DNA of 64,000 nucleotides, taken from positions 29,781 to 93,780 of the forward strand of contig JBJHBI010000006.1 in NCBI GenBank assembly GCA_050485405.1. The letters are read 5' to 3'. Origin of the DNA: Saliniramus sp050485405 (GTDB lineage: Bacteria > Pseudomonadota > Alphaproteobacteria > Rhizobiales > Beijerinckiaceae). A program made the position numbers and the translations under genes. Shown here piece after piece: positions 35,105-43,254 of the stretch. The notes beneath the pieces were generated by a model. The model was not told where the DNA came from and ran no database searches. It saw only the letters and a list, made by a program, of their open reading frames with translations. Numbering within the stretch: the stretch's first letter is position 1; each line of letters opens with the position of its first letter.

Positions 35105-35138
35105 GAAGTTTAAACGCGGTTTGAGAACAATCTGGACA

Positions 35139-35179
35139 CGGGCGCGCCTGCCGTCCGTGGATGACGACCGGCACGCCCG
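35139..35179 (-). promoter_or_regulatory. Imperfect hairpin between TAXI protein and TRAP permease genes
   Basis: In the minus-strand transcript CGGGCG and TGCCG pair with CGGCA and CGCCCG, with a four-base bulge (GGCG) and a ~14-base loop. It lies in the short gap between the binding-protein stop and the permease start and may adjust their relative expression. Weaker than the perfect hairpins in the ABC operons. Confidence 0.4.
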
Positions 35180-35192
35180 CGAGGTAACCGGA

Positions 35193-36155
35193 TCAGTCGC
35201 GGCTCGGCATCGTCACGCCGATTTCCTCATAGTAGCGTGCGGCACCGGGATGCACGTCGGCCCAGAGATATTGCACCAACGTCTCGTCCACGCCGTCCCA
35301 CCAGGGCTGGTCACCGGCGAGCCGGTCCTTGTTCTCCCAGAACGTCCTGACGATGGCATAGGCAGCGTCGTCCGACATGGCTTCGGTGCCATAGGCGCCG
35401 ACCGGCACGCCGACGGTATGCACAACTTCGTCCTGACCACGATAGGTGCCGGCGGCGATCGTGATCGGCCCGGAATTCGCATCGAGCTCGAGTATCCGCT
35501 CACGCTCTTCATCCGAGAAGGAAATGATGTTCACATCCATGGTCGTCGCCAGTTCGACGAGGCCGGGGACCGGATGCGCAGAACATGTGGAATAAGCATC
35601 GATGCGGCGATTGCGCATGGCGTTCGCGGCAGCAGACAATTCGATATCGGCTGTGTTGATCTCGTCCGTGAGACCGAGCGCGTCGAGCACGGCGCGGGTA
35701 CGGCCTTCACAGAACGTCCCGGTGCCGCCGGGCACGACAGTCTTGCCGGCGAGATCGGAAACCGTCTCGATACCGCTATCGGCGCGCGCCACGATCTGGA
35801 GCGTGACATAAGGCATCACAAAGAGAGTGCGGGCGGTATCGAAAGCCTGATCCTCGAACTGTCCAGTCCCCTCGGCAGCCGCCCGCAACAGGCTGGGAGG
35901 CGTCGTGAACAGGAAGTTGCCCTGCCGAACCCGCGATTCCATCACATTCTGCACCGAACCCTGGCTTTCTTCGACAGTCGGCGAGAAATCGCCGGTCTCA
36001 CGCAGCAGCTCGGCGAGTTGCACCATCATCACGTAGTAGGACGAGGTGGATGATGCAGATTTCAGCGTGATGCGCTCCTGCGCCTGCACATCCGCCACAC
36101 CCACGGCAAGAACAGTTGCGACAGCGCCCAGCAACCCCATGCGGATCGACTTCAT
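35193..36155 (-). CDS. TAXI-family TRAP solute-binding protein
   Basis: A 320-residue periplasmic binding protein with a signal peptide ending near VADVQAQ. ITLKSASSTSSYYVMMVQLAELL, VVPGGTGTFCEGRTRAVLDALGL and YSTCSAHPVPGLVELAT match the TAXI (TRAP-associated extracytoplasmic immunogenic) family rather than DctP. Ribosome site GGAGG lies about eight bases before the ATG. Followed by the fused permease gene. Ligands of this family include glutamate and other small acids; here unknown. Confidence 0.91.
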   Translation of the reverse strand: MKSIRMGLLGAVATVLAVGVADVQAQERITLKSASSTSSYYVMMVQLAELLRETGDFSPTVEESQGSVQNVMESRVRQGNFLFTTPPSLLRAAAEGTGQFEDQAFDTARTLFVMPYVTLQIVARADSGIETVSDLAGKTVVPGGTGTFCEGRTRAVLDALGLTDEINTADIELSAAANAMRNRRIDAYSTCSAHPVPGLVELATTMDVNIISFSDEERERILELDANSGPITIAAGTYRGQDEVVHTVGVPVGAYGTEAMSDDAAYAIVRTFWENKDRLAGDQPWWDGVDETLVQYLWADVHPGAARYYEEIGVTMPSRD

Positions 36156-36340
36156 TGTATTCCTCCCGGAAATTCTTGTTGATCATTACGACGCACAAAC
36201 GCCAGCAGAGCATCTTGGCCGCCACGCCCGCGAAAGCCAACGGCTTTTTTCTGAAGGCAATAGTGTAGAACGCGCGCGATGTGCCGGATTTCGCATGGAG
36301 GGAGGCTATCCGATGCGGTCGTCGGTCGGGTTCGCGCCAC

Positions 36341-37222
36341 TCATGATTTTGCGGAATTCCATTCCATCTTGGCGGGGGCGGGCGCTTCATGCGGTGTACA
36401 CAGGTGGCTGATGCGGGCATCTCCAAGCCGCCGCGCCTGAGGCAGAACGCACGGGATCGCGTTTTCCGGAGTGTACTGGACCCTGATCGAGACCTCGAAC
36501 ACCTCCCTCAGCAAACTCTCATCGACGATGTCGATCGGCGGACCGTCTGCCACGATGCGCCCGGCCCGCATCACCACGAGACGGTCGGCGTAGGTGGCGG
36601 CGAGGTTGAGATCGTGGAGGACAGCGACGACCGCCACGCCCTCGCGGGCGAGTTCGGCAGCCGTATCCATGACGGAGAACTGATGGCACAGATCAAGGCT
36701 CGCGATCGGCTCGTCGAGGAAGAGGACCTGCTCGCCGGCCACTCGCGCTCCCGCTGCCAGTTGAGCCAAGACCCGCGCGAACTGAACGCGTTGCTGTTCG
36801 CCGCCCGATAGCGTCTGGTAGTCGCGCGCGGCGAGATGGGCGACATCGGCGCGGGTGAGCGCGGCGACGAGCAAGGCCTCCGTCGTGCGTGCGTCGAGAG
36901 GCCGACCGATGCCGTCGACCCCGACCCGCACCACATCGACGACGCTGAACGGAAAGGCGAGCGCTTGCGCCTGCGCCATCACGCAGCGCCGGGACGCGAG
37001 GCGCCAGGCGGGCCATTGGCCGATCTCGATCCCGTCGAAACTCACACGCCCGGAGCTTGCCGGGATTTCCCCCGTGAGCAGCTTGAGCAGGCTCGTCTTG
37101 CCCGCGCCGTTGGGGCCGACAATGACGACGAGTTCGCCGGCGGCGATGCGCAGATCCACATCGGATACGAGCGCCCGCGCCCCGCGGAGAAGTGAAGCCT
37201 TTTGCGTCTGGAGCAGGGTCAC
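36341..37222 (-). CDS. hmuV: Haemin ABC transporter ATP-binding protein
   Basis: A 293-residue ATPase of the HmuV/FecE group. Walker A is VGPNGAGKTSLLKLL, signature LSGGEQQRVQFARVL, Walker B VLFLDEPIASLD, and the switch His is in VAVLHDLNLAATYADR. The spacer AGARVAGEQ between signature and Walker B is usual in HmuV. About 30 extra C-terminal residues (LGDARISHLC onward) exceed the common length. The ATG overlaps the hmuU stop by four bases. It drives haem across the inner membrane. Confidence 0.93.
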   Translation of the reverse strand: MTLLQTQKASLLRGARALVSDVDLRIAAGELVVIVGPNGAGKTSLLKLLTGEIPASSGRVSFDGIEIGQWPAWRLASRRCVMAQAQALAFPFSVVDVVRVGVDGIGRPLDARTTEALLVAALTRADVAHLAARDYQTLSGGEQQRVQFARVLAQLAAGARVAGEQVLFLDEPIASLDLCHQFSVMDTAAELAREGVAVVAVLHDLNLAATYADRLVVMRAGRIVADGPPIDIVDESLLREVFEVSIRVQYTPENAIPCVLPQARRLGDARISHLCTPHEAPAPAKMEWNSAKS

Positions 37223-38298
37223 GACACGATACTCCGATTCCCTCGCAGGAGCAGCCAGAGGAAGAATGGTGCGCCGATCGCTGCCGTGACGATGCCGATC
37301 GGCAATTCCGAGGGCGCGACGACGATTCGAGCGATGACGTCCGCCCCTGCGAGCAATGCGCCGCCGAGGATCGCGCAGAGCGGCAGCAGCAGGCGGTGAT
37401 CGGGGCCGATCGCGAGGCGCAGGAGATGCGGGACGACGATCCCGACGAAGCCGATCACCCCGGCCACGGCAACGCTCGCGCCGACGGCCGCAGCCACGAG
37501 AAGGATGATCGTCGTCTTCAGGCGCTGCACGTTGAAGCCGAGGTGATAGGCCTCCGCTTCGCCGAGAGCGAGCGCGTTGAGGCCGCGCGCGAGGATCGGC
37601 GTCACCAAGAGGATCGGGAGAATGATCGGAACCACGACAGCGAGTTTCTCCCAGGTCGCGCCGCCGAGGCTCCCCAAGGACCAGAAAGTGAGGTCGCGCA
37701 GCTGACGGTCATCGCTCGCAAAAGCGAGAAATCCAGTGAACGCCCCCGCCAGCGCTCCGAGCGCGATGCCGGCGAGCAGCATCGTCGCAACGGAGGTGCG
37801 GCCATCGCGGGTCGCGATCGCATAGAGTGCGAGTGTCGTGGCGAGGCCGCCGACGAAGGCGCCGACCGGGAGAAGCGCGAAGGGGGATGCCCCGAGTATC
37901 GGCGCGATCCAGCGCTCGCCGAGCACGATCATCACTGCCGCGGCGAGCCCGGCTCCCGCAGAGACACCGACGATTCCCGGATCGGCCAACGGATTACGGA
38001 AAAGCCCCTGCATCATCGCACCCGCAACGGCGAGCGCAGCTCCCACCAGAAGTCCGAGTGCGAGGCGCGGCAGGCGGATGTTCATCACGACGAGGGCATC
38101 GCGCGCCGATGCGGCGTCCGAGCCGAGAAGGATGGCGACAACGCGGTGGGGGCTGATCACCGCCGCGCCGACTCCCAGCGAAAGGATGGTGACCGCAGCG
38201 GCGCACAGAAGGAGGCCGCACGTTGCGACGATGTTGCGCCGACGCTTCGCCGTGAGCGCCTCGGAGAGGATGCGAGAATTGTCCAGGGAGACGCTCAT
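37219..38298 (-). CDS. hmuU: Haemin ABC transporter permease
   Basis: A 359-residue FecCD/BtuC-type permease with about nine to ten membrane helices. Family segments: RLPRLALGLLVGAALAVAGAMMQGLFRNPLADPGIVGVSAG (in pieces), the cytoplasmic LGEAEAYHLGFNVQRLK loop that contacts HmuV, and GVIGFVGIVVPHLLRLAIGPDHR. It overlaps hmuT and hmuV by four bases each, so the three are translationally coupled. Confidence 0.93.
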   Translation of the reverse strand: MSVSLDNSRILSEALTAKRRRNIVATCGLLLCAAAVTILSLGVGAAVISPHRVVAILLGSDAASARDALVVMNIRLPRLALGLLVGAALAVAGAMMQGLFRNPLADPGIVGVSAGAGLAAAVMIVLGERWIAPILGASPFALLPVGAFVGGLATTLALYAIATRDGRTSVATMLLAGIALGALAGAFTGFLAFASDDRQLRDLTFWSLGSLGGATWEKLAVVVPIILPILLVTPILARGLNALALGEAEAYHLGFNVQRLKTTIILLVAAAVGASVAVAGVIGFVGIVVPHLLRLAIGPDHRLLLPLCAILGGALLAGADVIARIVVAPSELPIGIVTAAIGAPFFLWLLLRGNRSIVS

Positions 38299-39188
38299 CG
38301 CCGCGTCTCGCGCGCGGTAAGACCGGCCCTCGGATAGAGCGCATCCATCAGGTCCATCATCGCTTGCGGCATGCGCGGGCCGAACCCCAGAAGATAGAGC
38401 CCGTCCATCGCGATCAGCCGCCGTGTCGTCGCCGCCGGGGTGGCGGAGAAGGCGGGTAGCGAGAACACGTCGTCAGCGGAAAGCGCGTGGTCGCCGTGAT
38501 TGATCGTCAAGATGACGTCAGGGGCGGCGACGATGATCGCTTCATCGGTAATCGGTTTGAAGCCGTCGATGTCGTGCGCCGCGTTTTTTCCGCCGGCGAG
38601 CCGGATCGCAGCATCGGCACTTGTATTGCGCCCGCCGACCATGGCCCGTCTGTTCTGAATCGAGAGCACGAACAGCACGCGCACGGGCCGTTTCAACCCG
38701 GCGCGCTTCGCATCGAGCTCACGCAAGCCCGCCGACACTTTCTCCGCCAGCGCCCACGCTTCTTCGGGCCGTTCGACCAGCGCACCGATCCGCGCGATGC
38801 GTGCCAGCACGCCTTCCCCACTCAAATCCTCGGAGACGGTATCGATGGCGACGCCTGCTTGTGCGATCAGCGCCAGCGCATCCGGCGGCCCCGCCGCCTC
38901 GACGGCGATGACGCGGTCGGGGCCGAGGGAGAGGACCCCCTCCGCCGAAAGGGCGCGCACATAGCCGATATCGGGATTGTCGGCCAATGCCGCGGGCGGA
39001 TGCAAGCTCGTGGAATCGACGCCGACGAGGCGCTCCTGCGCGCCCAGCGCGTAGACGATTTCCGTTACGACACCGCCGACGGCGACGATGCGATCACCTG
39101 CCGCGGCGGGAGTAGCGATGAATAGAAAGAGCAGCAAGACGAGGACGGCAAGTCTGTAGCGTTCGAGTGACTTCATGGTTTCGTTCAC
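38295..39188 (-). CDS. hmuT: Haemin ABC transporter periplasmic binding protein
   Basis: A 297-residue haem-binding protein of the TroA-like fold. A hydrophobic signal peptide (LAVLVLLLFLFIATPAAAG) is followed by DRIVAVGGVVTEIVYALGAQERLVGVDSTS in two parts, the classical opening. VDSTSLHPPAAL and DIGYVRALSAEGVLSLGPDRVIA follow, consistent with HmuT. MNET at 39188 overlaps the hemP stop by four bases; MKSL four codons later is possible. It delivers haem from the outer-membrane receptor to HmuUV. Confidence 0.91.
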   Translation of the reverse strand: MNETMKSLERYRLAVLVLLLFLFIATPAAAGDRIVAVGGVVTEIVYALGAQERLVGVDSTSLHPPAALADNPDIGYVRALSAEGVLSLGPDRVIAVEAAGPPDALALIAQAGVAIDTVSEDLSGEGVLARIARIGALVERPEEAWALAEKVSAGLRELDAKRAGLKRPVRVLFVLSIQNRRAMVGGRNTSADAAIRLAGGKNAAHDIDGFKPITDEAIIVAAPDVILTINHGDHALSADDVFSLPAFSATPAATTRRLIAMDGLYLLGFGPRMPQAMMDLMDALYPRAGLTARETRR

Positions 39189-39382
39189 TTCGTGAGGATG
39201 AGGCGGTCTTTGGAGGTGATGCGCAGGCGGTAGCGCTCGCCCTTGTGGACGATCACGAGTTCCCGGAGCGGGCCGAGCAGGTCCTGGGTCTCGACCACGC
39301 GCGGTTTCGGCGGAGTGGTGGAACCGCCGCCACCCCCCTCCACTTTAGAACGTATAAAATCGTCCTGATTTAGTAATCCCAT
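39185..39382 (-). CDS. hemP: Haemin uptake protein HemP/HmuP
   Basis: A 65-residue protein with the diagnostic C-terminal half LLGPLRELVIVHKGERYRLR followed by ITSKDRLILTK. A Gly-rich linker (EGGGGGSTTPP) separates it from the N-terminus. In rhizobia HmuP is needed for expression of the haem receptor. RBS GAGG lies eight bases before the ATG at 39382. First gene of the hemP-hmuTUV unit, overlapping hmuT by four bases. Confidence 0.92.
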   Translation of the reverse strand: MGLLNQDDFIRSKVEGGGGGSTTPPKPRVVETQDLLGPLRELVIVHKGERYRLRITSKDRLILTK

Positions 39383-39398
39383 GTATTTTCCTCTTTGA

Positions 39399-39419
39399 AA
39401 TCGCTACAAAGTGGCGATT
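39399..39419. promoter_or_regulatory. 21-bp palindromic operator between hemP and the haem receptor gene
   Basis: Arms AATCGCTAC (39399-39407) and GTGGCGATT (39411-39419) are inverted repeats with one mismatch around a central AAA. It is 17 bases upstream of the hemP ATG and just upstream of the putative receptor promoter, so one protein bound here could control both directions. A Fur-, Irr- or RirA-type iron regulator is the obvious candidate; the sequence was not matched to any specific consensus. Confidence 0.65.
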
Positions 39420-39428
39420 GATAAATTG

Positions 39429-39457
39429 TTGTTGACGTCCTTATGGCTTTTTATTAA
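39429..39457 (+). promoter_or_regulatory. Putative promoter of the haem receptor operon
   Basis: TTGTTG (39429-39434), 17-base spacer, TATTAA (39452-39457) on the plus strand, giving a leader of about 115 bases before the receptor ATG. The palindrome 39399-39419 ends ten bases upstream of the -35. Confidence 0.4.
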
Positions 39458-39578
39458 CAGGCGTCAAGACGTCATCGATGGGCGGTGGCGTAACAGCCAG
39501 CCAGCACCGGCGTGATCCCGATGGATGTGCCGCGCGAGCCAGCCAGATCCAGAAAAATCGAAAGACTCGGGGCTCGCG

Positions 39579-41624
39579 ATGCGTATTACGTTGCGTGGAT
39601 TGATGATGTGCGGTTCGTCGCTGGCGGCGATTCTGCATACGGGTGTCGCACTGGGGCAGGAGGCGATCCTGCTGGACGAGATCACGGTGACGGCGACCAA
39701 GCAGGAAGAGCGGGTGGTGGACGCCCTTGCCGGCGTCAGCGTCGTTCCGCGCGGCGAGTTGCGCACCCAACAGCCGCAGCGCATCGGGACGGTGCTTTCG
39801 ACCGTCCCCGGCGTCGCCACACAAGAGAACCCCAACGATCCCGCGACCTCCGTCAGCATCCGCGGCCTGCAGGATTTCGGACGCGTTGCCGTTACCGTCG
39901 ACGGGGCACGGCAGAACTTCCAGCGCTCGGGGCACAATGCCAACGGCTCGTTTTTCCTCGATCCCGCCTTCGTGCGCATGATCGACGTGACTCGCGGCCC
40001 TGTAGCCAACATCTACGGCTCCGGCGCCATCGGCGGCGTCGTCTCCTTCGAGACCGTACGCCCGGACGATATCCTGCGCGCAGGTGAAAGGGTCGCGCTC
40101 GAACTGAGTGGAACCGGGGTCCTCGGCAGCCAGGGCGGCAGCTACGGCAGCGCGATCGGGGCTATGCGCCCCACGGAAGCCTTCGGTGCGCTCGTCGGCC
40201 TCTCCTACCGCAAGCTCGACGCATATAACGATGGCGGAGGGGCTCTCGTACGCGACAGCGGTCAGGATCTGCGTTCCGTAATCGGAAAGGTCGAAATCGC
40301 GCCGGGCGACGGGCACATGCTCACCCTCGGCGGACAGCTCCAGCGCTTCGATTTCGCCAATGGCTCCGGTACAGCGCGCGAGCCGCGCCGTGACAACGAG
40401 GTGACCACGAGCAATCTCGTGGCGCAATATCGCTTCTCGCAGCCCGGCAATCCCTGGCTCGATCTCTCCGCCTCGGCCTATGTCACGACGACCGACACGC
40501 AACAGGTGTTGGCGGAGGGTATCCCGGCCAGACTCGGGGAACGCCGCTTCTTCAAGATCCGCACCACCGGCTTCGACATCCACAACACTTCACGCTTCGA
40601 TCTGGGGCCGGCGCAGTTCGCCCTGACCTACGGCGCTGATCTGTTCGAGGACCGAGTGGAGACCTTCGACCCCAGCGGCAGCGGCTCGGCGACGACGCCG
40701 TCCGGTCGCCGCACTGTCGGCGGGGGTTTCGTGCAGAGCAACGCGACCATCGGCATGTTCGACGTGATCGGCGGCCTGCGCTTCGACCGCTATGCGCTAT
40801 CGGGTGGCGCGCATAGCGCGAGCGGGCAGCGCCTCTCTCCGAAGATCACTCTCGGGTTCCGACCGAACGACGGCGTGCAGTTCTATTCGACATACGCGCA
40901 GGGCTACCGCGCCCCCTCGATCACCGAGACGCTGGTCTCCGGGCTACATCCTGCGCCCGCGGCATTCACCTTCCTGCCGAACCCGAATCTACGTCCCGAA
41001 GTCGGCAAGACACTCGAGGCGGGGATCAATCTCAGCGCCGACGGCGTCTTCATCGCCGATGACCGCTTGCGCGGCAAGCTCTCGGTGTTCCGCAACGACG
41101 TTTCCGATTACATCGAGAGCGTCTACAACGACCCGGGCGTGCCCTGCGGCGTACCGGTTCCGGGTGCCTGCGCGAATACCACCTTCACCTATCTCAACAT
41201 TTCCCGGGCGCGGCTCACCGGCCTCGAAGGTGAGGCCAGCTACGACGCGCGCAGCTGGTTCGCATCGCTGTCGGGATCTTACGTACGCGGTGACAATCGC
41301 GTAACCGGACAGCCCCTGCAATCGGTCTATCCGGGCCGGATCGCCCTCGGTTTGGGGCTTCGCTTCTTCGACGAGAAGCTGACGCTCGGCGGTCGCGTCA
41401 CCCATGTCGCGGCGCAGACGCGGCTTCCGGCCGATGCCGCAGATCTTGCGAGCCCTGCGCATACTCTCGTCGATCTCTACGCCTCTTACGCCTTCAACGA
41501 CGATGCACGCGCCTTCGTCACGCTCGAGAACGTCGGCGACGTCCGCTATCGCCGCTTCCGCGACGGGGACAACAGCCCCGGCTTCGTCGCCAAGATCGGC
41601 TTCAGCACCCGCTTCGGCCGCTAA
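39579..41624 (+). CDS. hmuR: TonB-dependent haem receptor
   Basis: A 681-residue outer-membrane receptor: signal peptide ending near VALGQ, TonB box-like DEITVTATK, plug domain (SVSIRGLQDFGRVAVTVDGARQ in part; GPVANIYGSGAIGGVVSFET) and a beta-barrel ending in Phe-Gly-Arg. The haem-receptor signature is intact: YRAPS at residue 443, His457, then NPNLRPE at 468, matching the FRAP/His/NPNL pattern. An ATG at 39525 is in frame but 39579 begins the signal peptide. Divergent from hemP-hmuTUV, first of a six-gene unit. Confidence 0.92.
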   Translation: MRITLRGLMMCGSSLAAILHTGVALGQEAILLDEITVTATKQEERVVDALAGVSVVPRGELRTQQPQRIGTVLSTVPGVATQENPNDPATSVSIRGLQDFGRVAVTVDGARQNFQRSGHNANGSFFLDPAFVRMIDVTRGPVANIYGSGAIGGVVSFETVRPDDILRAGERVALELSGTGVLGSQGGSYGSAIGAMRPTEAFGALVGLSYRKLDAYNDGGGALVRDSGQDLRSVIGKVEIAPGDGHMLTLGGQLQRFDFANGSGTAREPRRDNEVTTSNLVAQYRFSQPGNPWLDLSASAYVTTTDTQQVLAEGIPARLGERRFFKIRTTGFDIHNTSRFDLGPAQFALTYGADLFEDRVETFDPSGSGSATTPSGRRTVGGGFVQSNATIGMFDVIGGLRFDRYALSGGAHSASGQRLSPKITLGFRPNDGVQFYSTYAQGYRAPSITETLVSGLHPAPAAFTFLPNPNLRPEVGKTLEAGINLSADGVFIADDRLRGKLSVFRNDVSDYIESVYNDPGVPCGVPVPGACANTTFTYLNISRARLTGLEGEASYDARSWFASLSGSYVRGDNRVTGQPLQSVYPGRIALGLGLRFFDEKLTLGGRVTHVAAQTRLPADAADLASPAHTLVDLYASYAFNDDARAFVTLENVGDVRYRRFRDGDNSPGFVAKIGFSTRFGR

Positions 41625-41646
41625 CCGGCTTCATCAGGAGAAACCC

Positions 41647-41988
41647 ATGTTCATTGCCATGAATCGCTTCAAGGTCGCCAAGGGCCAGGAGGAGGCGTTC
41701 GAAAATATCTGGCGCTCGCGCCGCACCCGCCTCGACGAAATGCCGGGCTTCGTCGCCTTCCATCTTCTGCGTGGCCCGGACCGGGAGGATCACACGCTCT
41801 ACTCCTCTCATACGACCTGGCGTAATCGCGACGATTTCACCGCCTGGACGAAGTCGGAGCAGTTTCGGGAATCGCACCGCAACGCCGGCAAGAACAAAGG
41901 AGTCTACATCGGACATCCGGAATTCGAAGGCTTCGAGGCTGTGCTCTCGCAGGAGGCTCCCGCTCCGACGCGGGCCGCGGCGGAGTAG
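41647..41988 (+). CDS. ABM-domain monooxygenase, probable haem-degrading (IsdG/HmuQ-like)
   Basis: A 113-residue antibiotic-biosynthesis-monooxygenase fold protein. MFIAMNRFKVAKGQEEAFENIW, PGFVAFHLLRGP and YSSHTTWRNRDDFTAWTKSEQF follow IsdG-type haem-degrading enzymes, with an Asn near the N-terminus and conserved Trp. Its position directly after the receptor gene supports cleavage of imported haem to free iron. No HmuS or HemO gene is present, so this is the only candidate haem oxygenase here. Assignment to haem rather than another substrate is inference from context. Confidence 0.82.
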   Translation: MFIAMNRFKVAKGQEEAFENIWRSRRTRLDEMPGFVAFHLLRGPDREDHTLYSSHTTWRNRDDFTAWTKSEQFRESHRNAGKNKGVYIGHPEFEGFEAVLSQEAPAPTRAAAE

Positions 41989-41992
41989 ACGG

Positions 41993-42523
41993 ATGAGTGA
42001 GGCAACTTTCGCCGCACACGCCCAGACGCGTCTCGAGGAGATCCGCGCGCGGCTGGCAGCTCATCCCGGCGGTGTCCTCGAGACGGTGGCGCGCGAATTC
42101 GATGCGCCGCTGCAGATGGTGCTCGAAGCACTTCCCAAGAAAGAGCGCACCTTCGTTTCCGGAGAGAACTTCGAGCGGATCTGGACTGCCTTGGCGCATT
42201 GGGGCGAGGTCCTGTTCATCGTGCATACGAACGACATCGTCCTTGAATGTACCGGCTCGCTACCCTCCGGAAGCTTCGGGCGCGGATTCTTCAACATCCA
42301 TGGCGAAAGCCCGATCGCCGGACATATCCGTGCTGAGAACTGCGCGGCGATCTACTTCGTCGACCGGCTCTTCCATGGTCGTCGCTCCTGCTCCGTGCAG
42401 TTCTTCAATACGGCTGGCGAAGCCATGTTCAAAGTCTTCGTGCGCCGCGACGCGAGCCGCGAACTCCTCGCCGATCAGGTCGCCGCCTTCGAACACCTGC
42501 GTGACGTGGGGAATTCGCGATGA
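41993..42523 (+). CDS. hutX: HutX/HuvX-like intracellular haem carrier
   Basis: A 176-residue cytoplasmic haem-utilisation protein of the HutX family. ARLAAHPGGVLETVAREFDAPLQMVLEALP, FEREIW-like FERIWTALAHWGEVLFIVH and GFFNIHGESPIAGHIRAENC are characteristic, and FVDRLFHGRRSCSVQFFN follows. It should bind and hand on haem to the monooxygenase encoded just upstream. ATG 41993 lies four bases after the previous stop; the end overlaps exbB by four bases. Confidence 0.88.
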   Translation: MSEATFAAHAQTRLEEIRARLAAHPGGVLETVAREFDAPLQMVLEALPKKERTFVSGENFERIWTALAHWGEVLFIVHTNDIVLECTGSLPSGSFGRGFFNIHGESPIAGHIRAENCAAIYFVDRLFHGRRSCSVQFFNTAGEAMFKVFVRRDASRELLADQVAAFEHLRDVGNSR

Positions 42524-43251
42524 TCGGACTGAATGGCGACACGCCCCAACACGACCTGTCGCCGTGGGGGATGTTCATGGCCGCCGACATCGTCGTCCAG
42601 GCGGTGATGATCGGGCTCGTTCTGGCATCCGTCGCGACCTGGACGATCTGGCTGGCGAAATCCATGCAGCTCTCTATTGCCCAGCGGCGCGCACGGCGGG
42701 TGCTCGACATCGTCGCCGGCGCTCAGACGCTGGAGGCCGCCGTAGAGGCGACGTCGAGACGGAAGGGGCCCGCGGCCGCGCTCGTGCGCGCAGCCTCGCA
42801 GGAGGTCGCCCGCAGCGAGGGCACCCTCGCCGATGCGGGTGGCGGGGGGCTCAAGGAGCGCGTCGCGTCCCATCTTACGCGCATTGAGATCGCGGCAGCG
42901 CGGCGGATCGCGAACGGGACGGGGATCCTCGCCAGCATCGGCTCCACCGCTCCCTTCGTCGGCCTGTTCGGCACCGTGTGGGGAATCATGAACGCGTTTA
43001 TCGGGATTTCGCAGGCGCAGACGACAAACCTCGCGGTGGTCGCTCCGGGCATCGCGGAGGCGCTTCTGGCGACGGGTCTCGGCCTCGTCGCGGCGATCCC
43101 GGCGGTGATCGTCTACAACGCGTTCGGGCGGACCATCGGCGGCTACCGCGCGCTTCTCGGCGACGTTGCGGCGGCGACGGCACGACTCGTCAGCCGCGAC
43201 CTCGACCGCAGGGCGCAGAGCCTTCCCAAGCGACCGCTGGCTGCGGAGTAG
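42520..43251 (+). CDS. exbB: Biopolymer transport protein ExbB
   Basis: A 243-residue inner-membrane proton-channel subunit with three transmembrane helices (AVMIGLVLASVATWTIWL; ILASIGSTAPFVGLFGTVWGIM; LLATGLGLVAAIPAVIVYNAF). The TAPFVGLFGTVWGI and EALLATGLGLVAAIPAV motifs are diagnostic of the MotA/TolQ/ExbB family; placing it between haem uptake genes and tonB supports ExbB over TolQ. It energises TonB with ExbD. Confidence 0.92.
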   Translation: MIGLNGDTPQHDLSPWGMFMAADIVVQAVMIGLVLASVATWTIWLAKSMQLSIAQRRARRVLDIVAGAQTLEAAVEATSRRKGPAAALVRAASQEVARSEGTLADAGGGGLKERVASHLTRIEIAAARRIANGTGILASIGSTAPFVGLFGTVWGIMNAFIGISQAQTTNLAVVAPGIAEALLATGLGLVAAIPAVIVYNAFGRTIGGYRALLGDVAAATARLVSRDLDRRAQSLPKRPLAAE

Positions 43252-43254
43252 GCG

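Noticed and set aside
32444..35113. Plus-strand open frame of 889 codons
   Set aside because: It is antisense to the TRAP permease and the adjacent oxidoreductase start, with low-complexity Arg/His/Glu/Asp-rich translation and no domain; a GC-rich shadow frame.
36233..36247. AAAGCC-AAC-GGCTTTTTT hairpin as a terminator
   Set aside because: The T-run is on the plus strand, but no plus-strand gene precedes it; the stem is only six base pairs.
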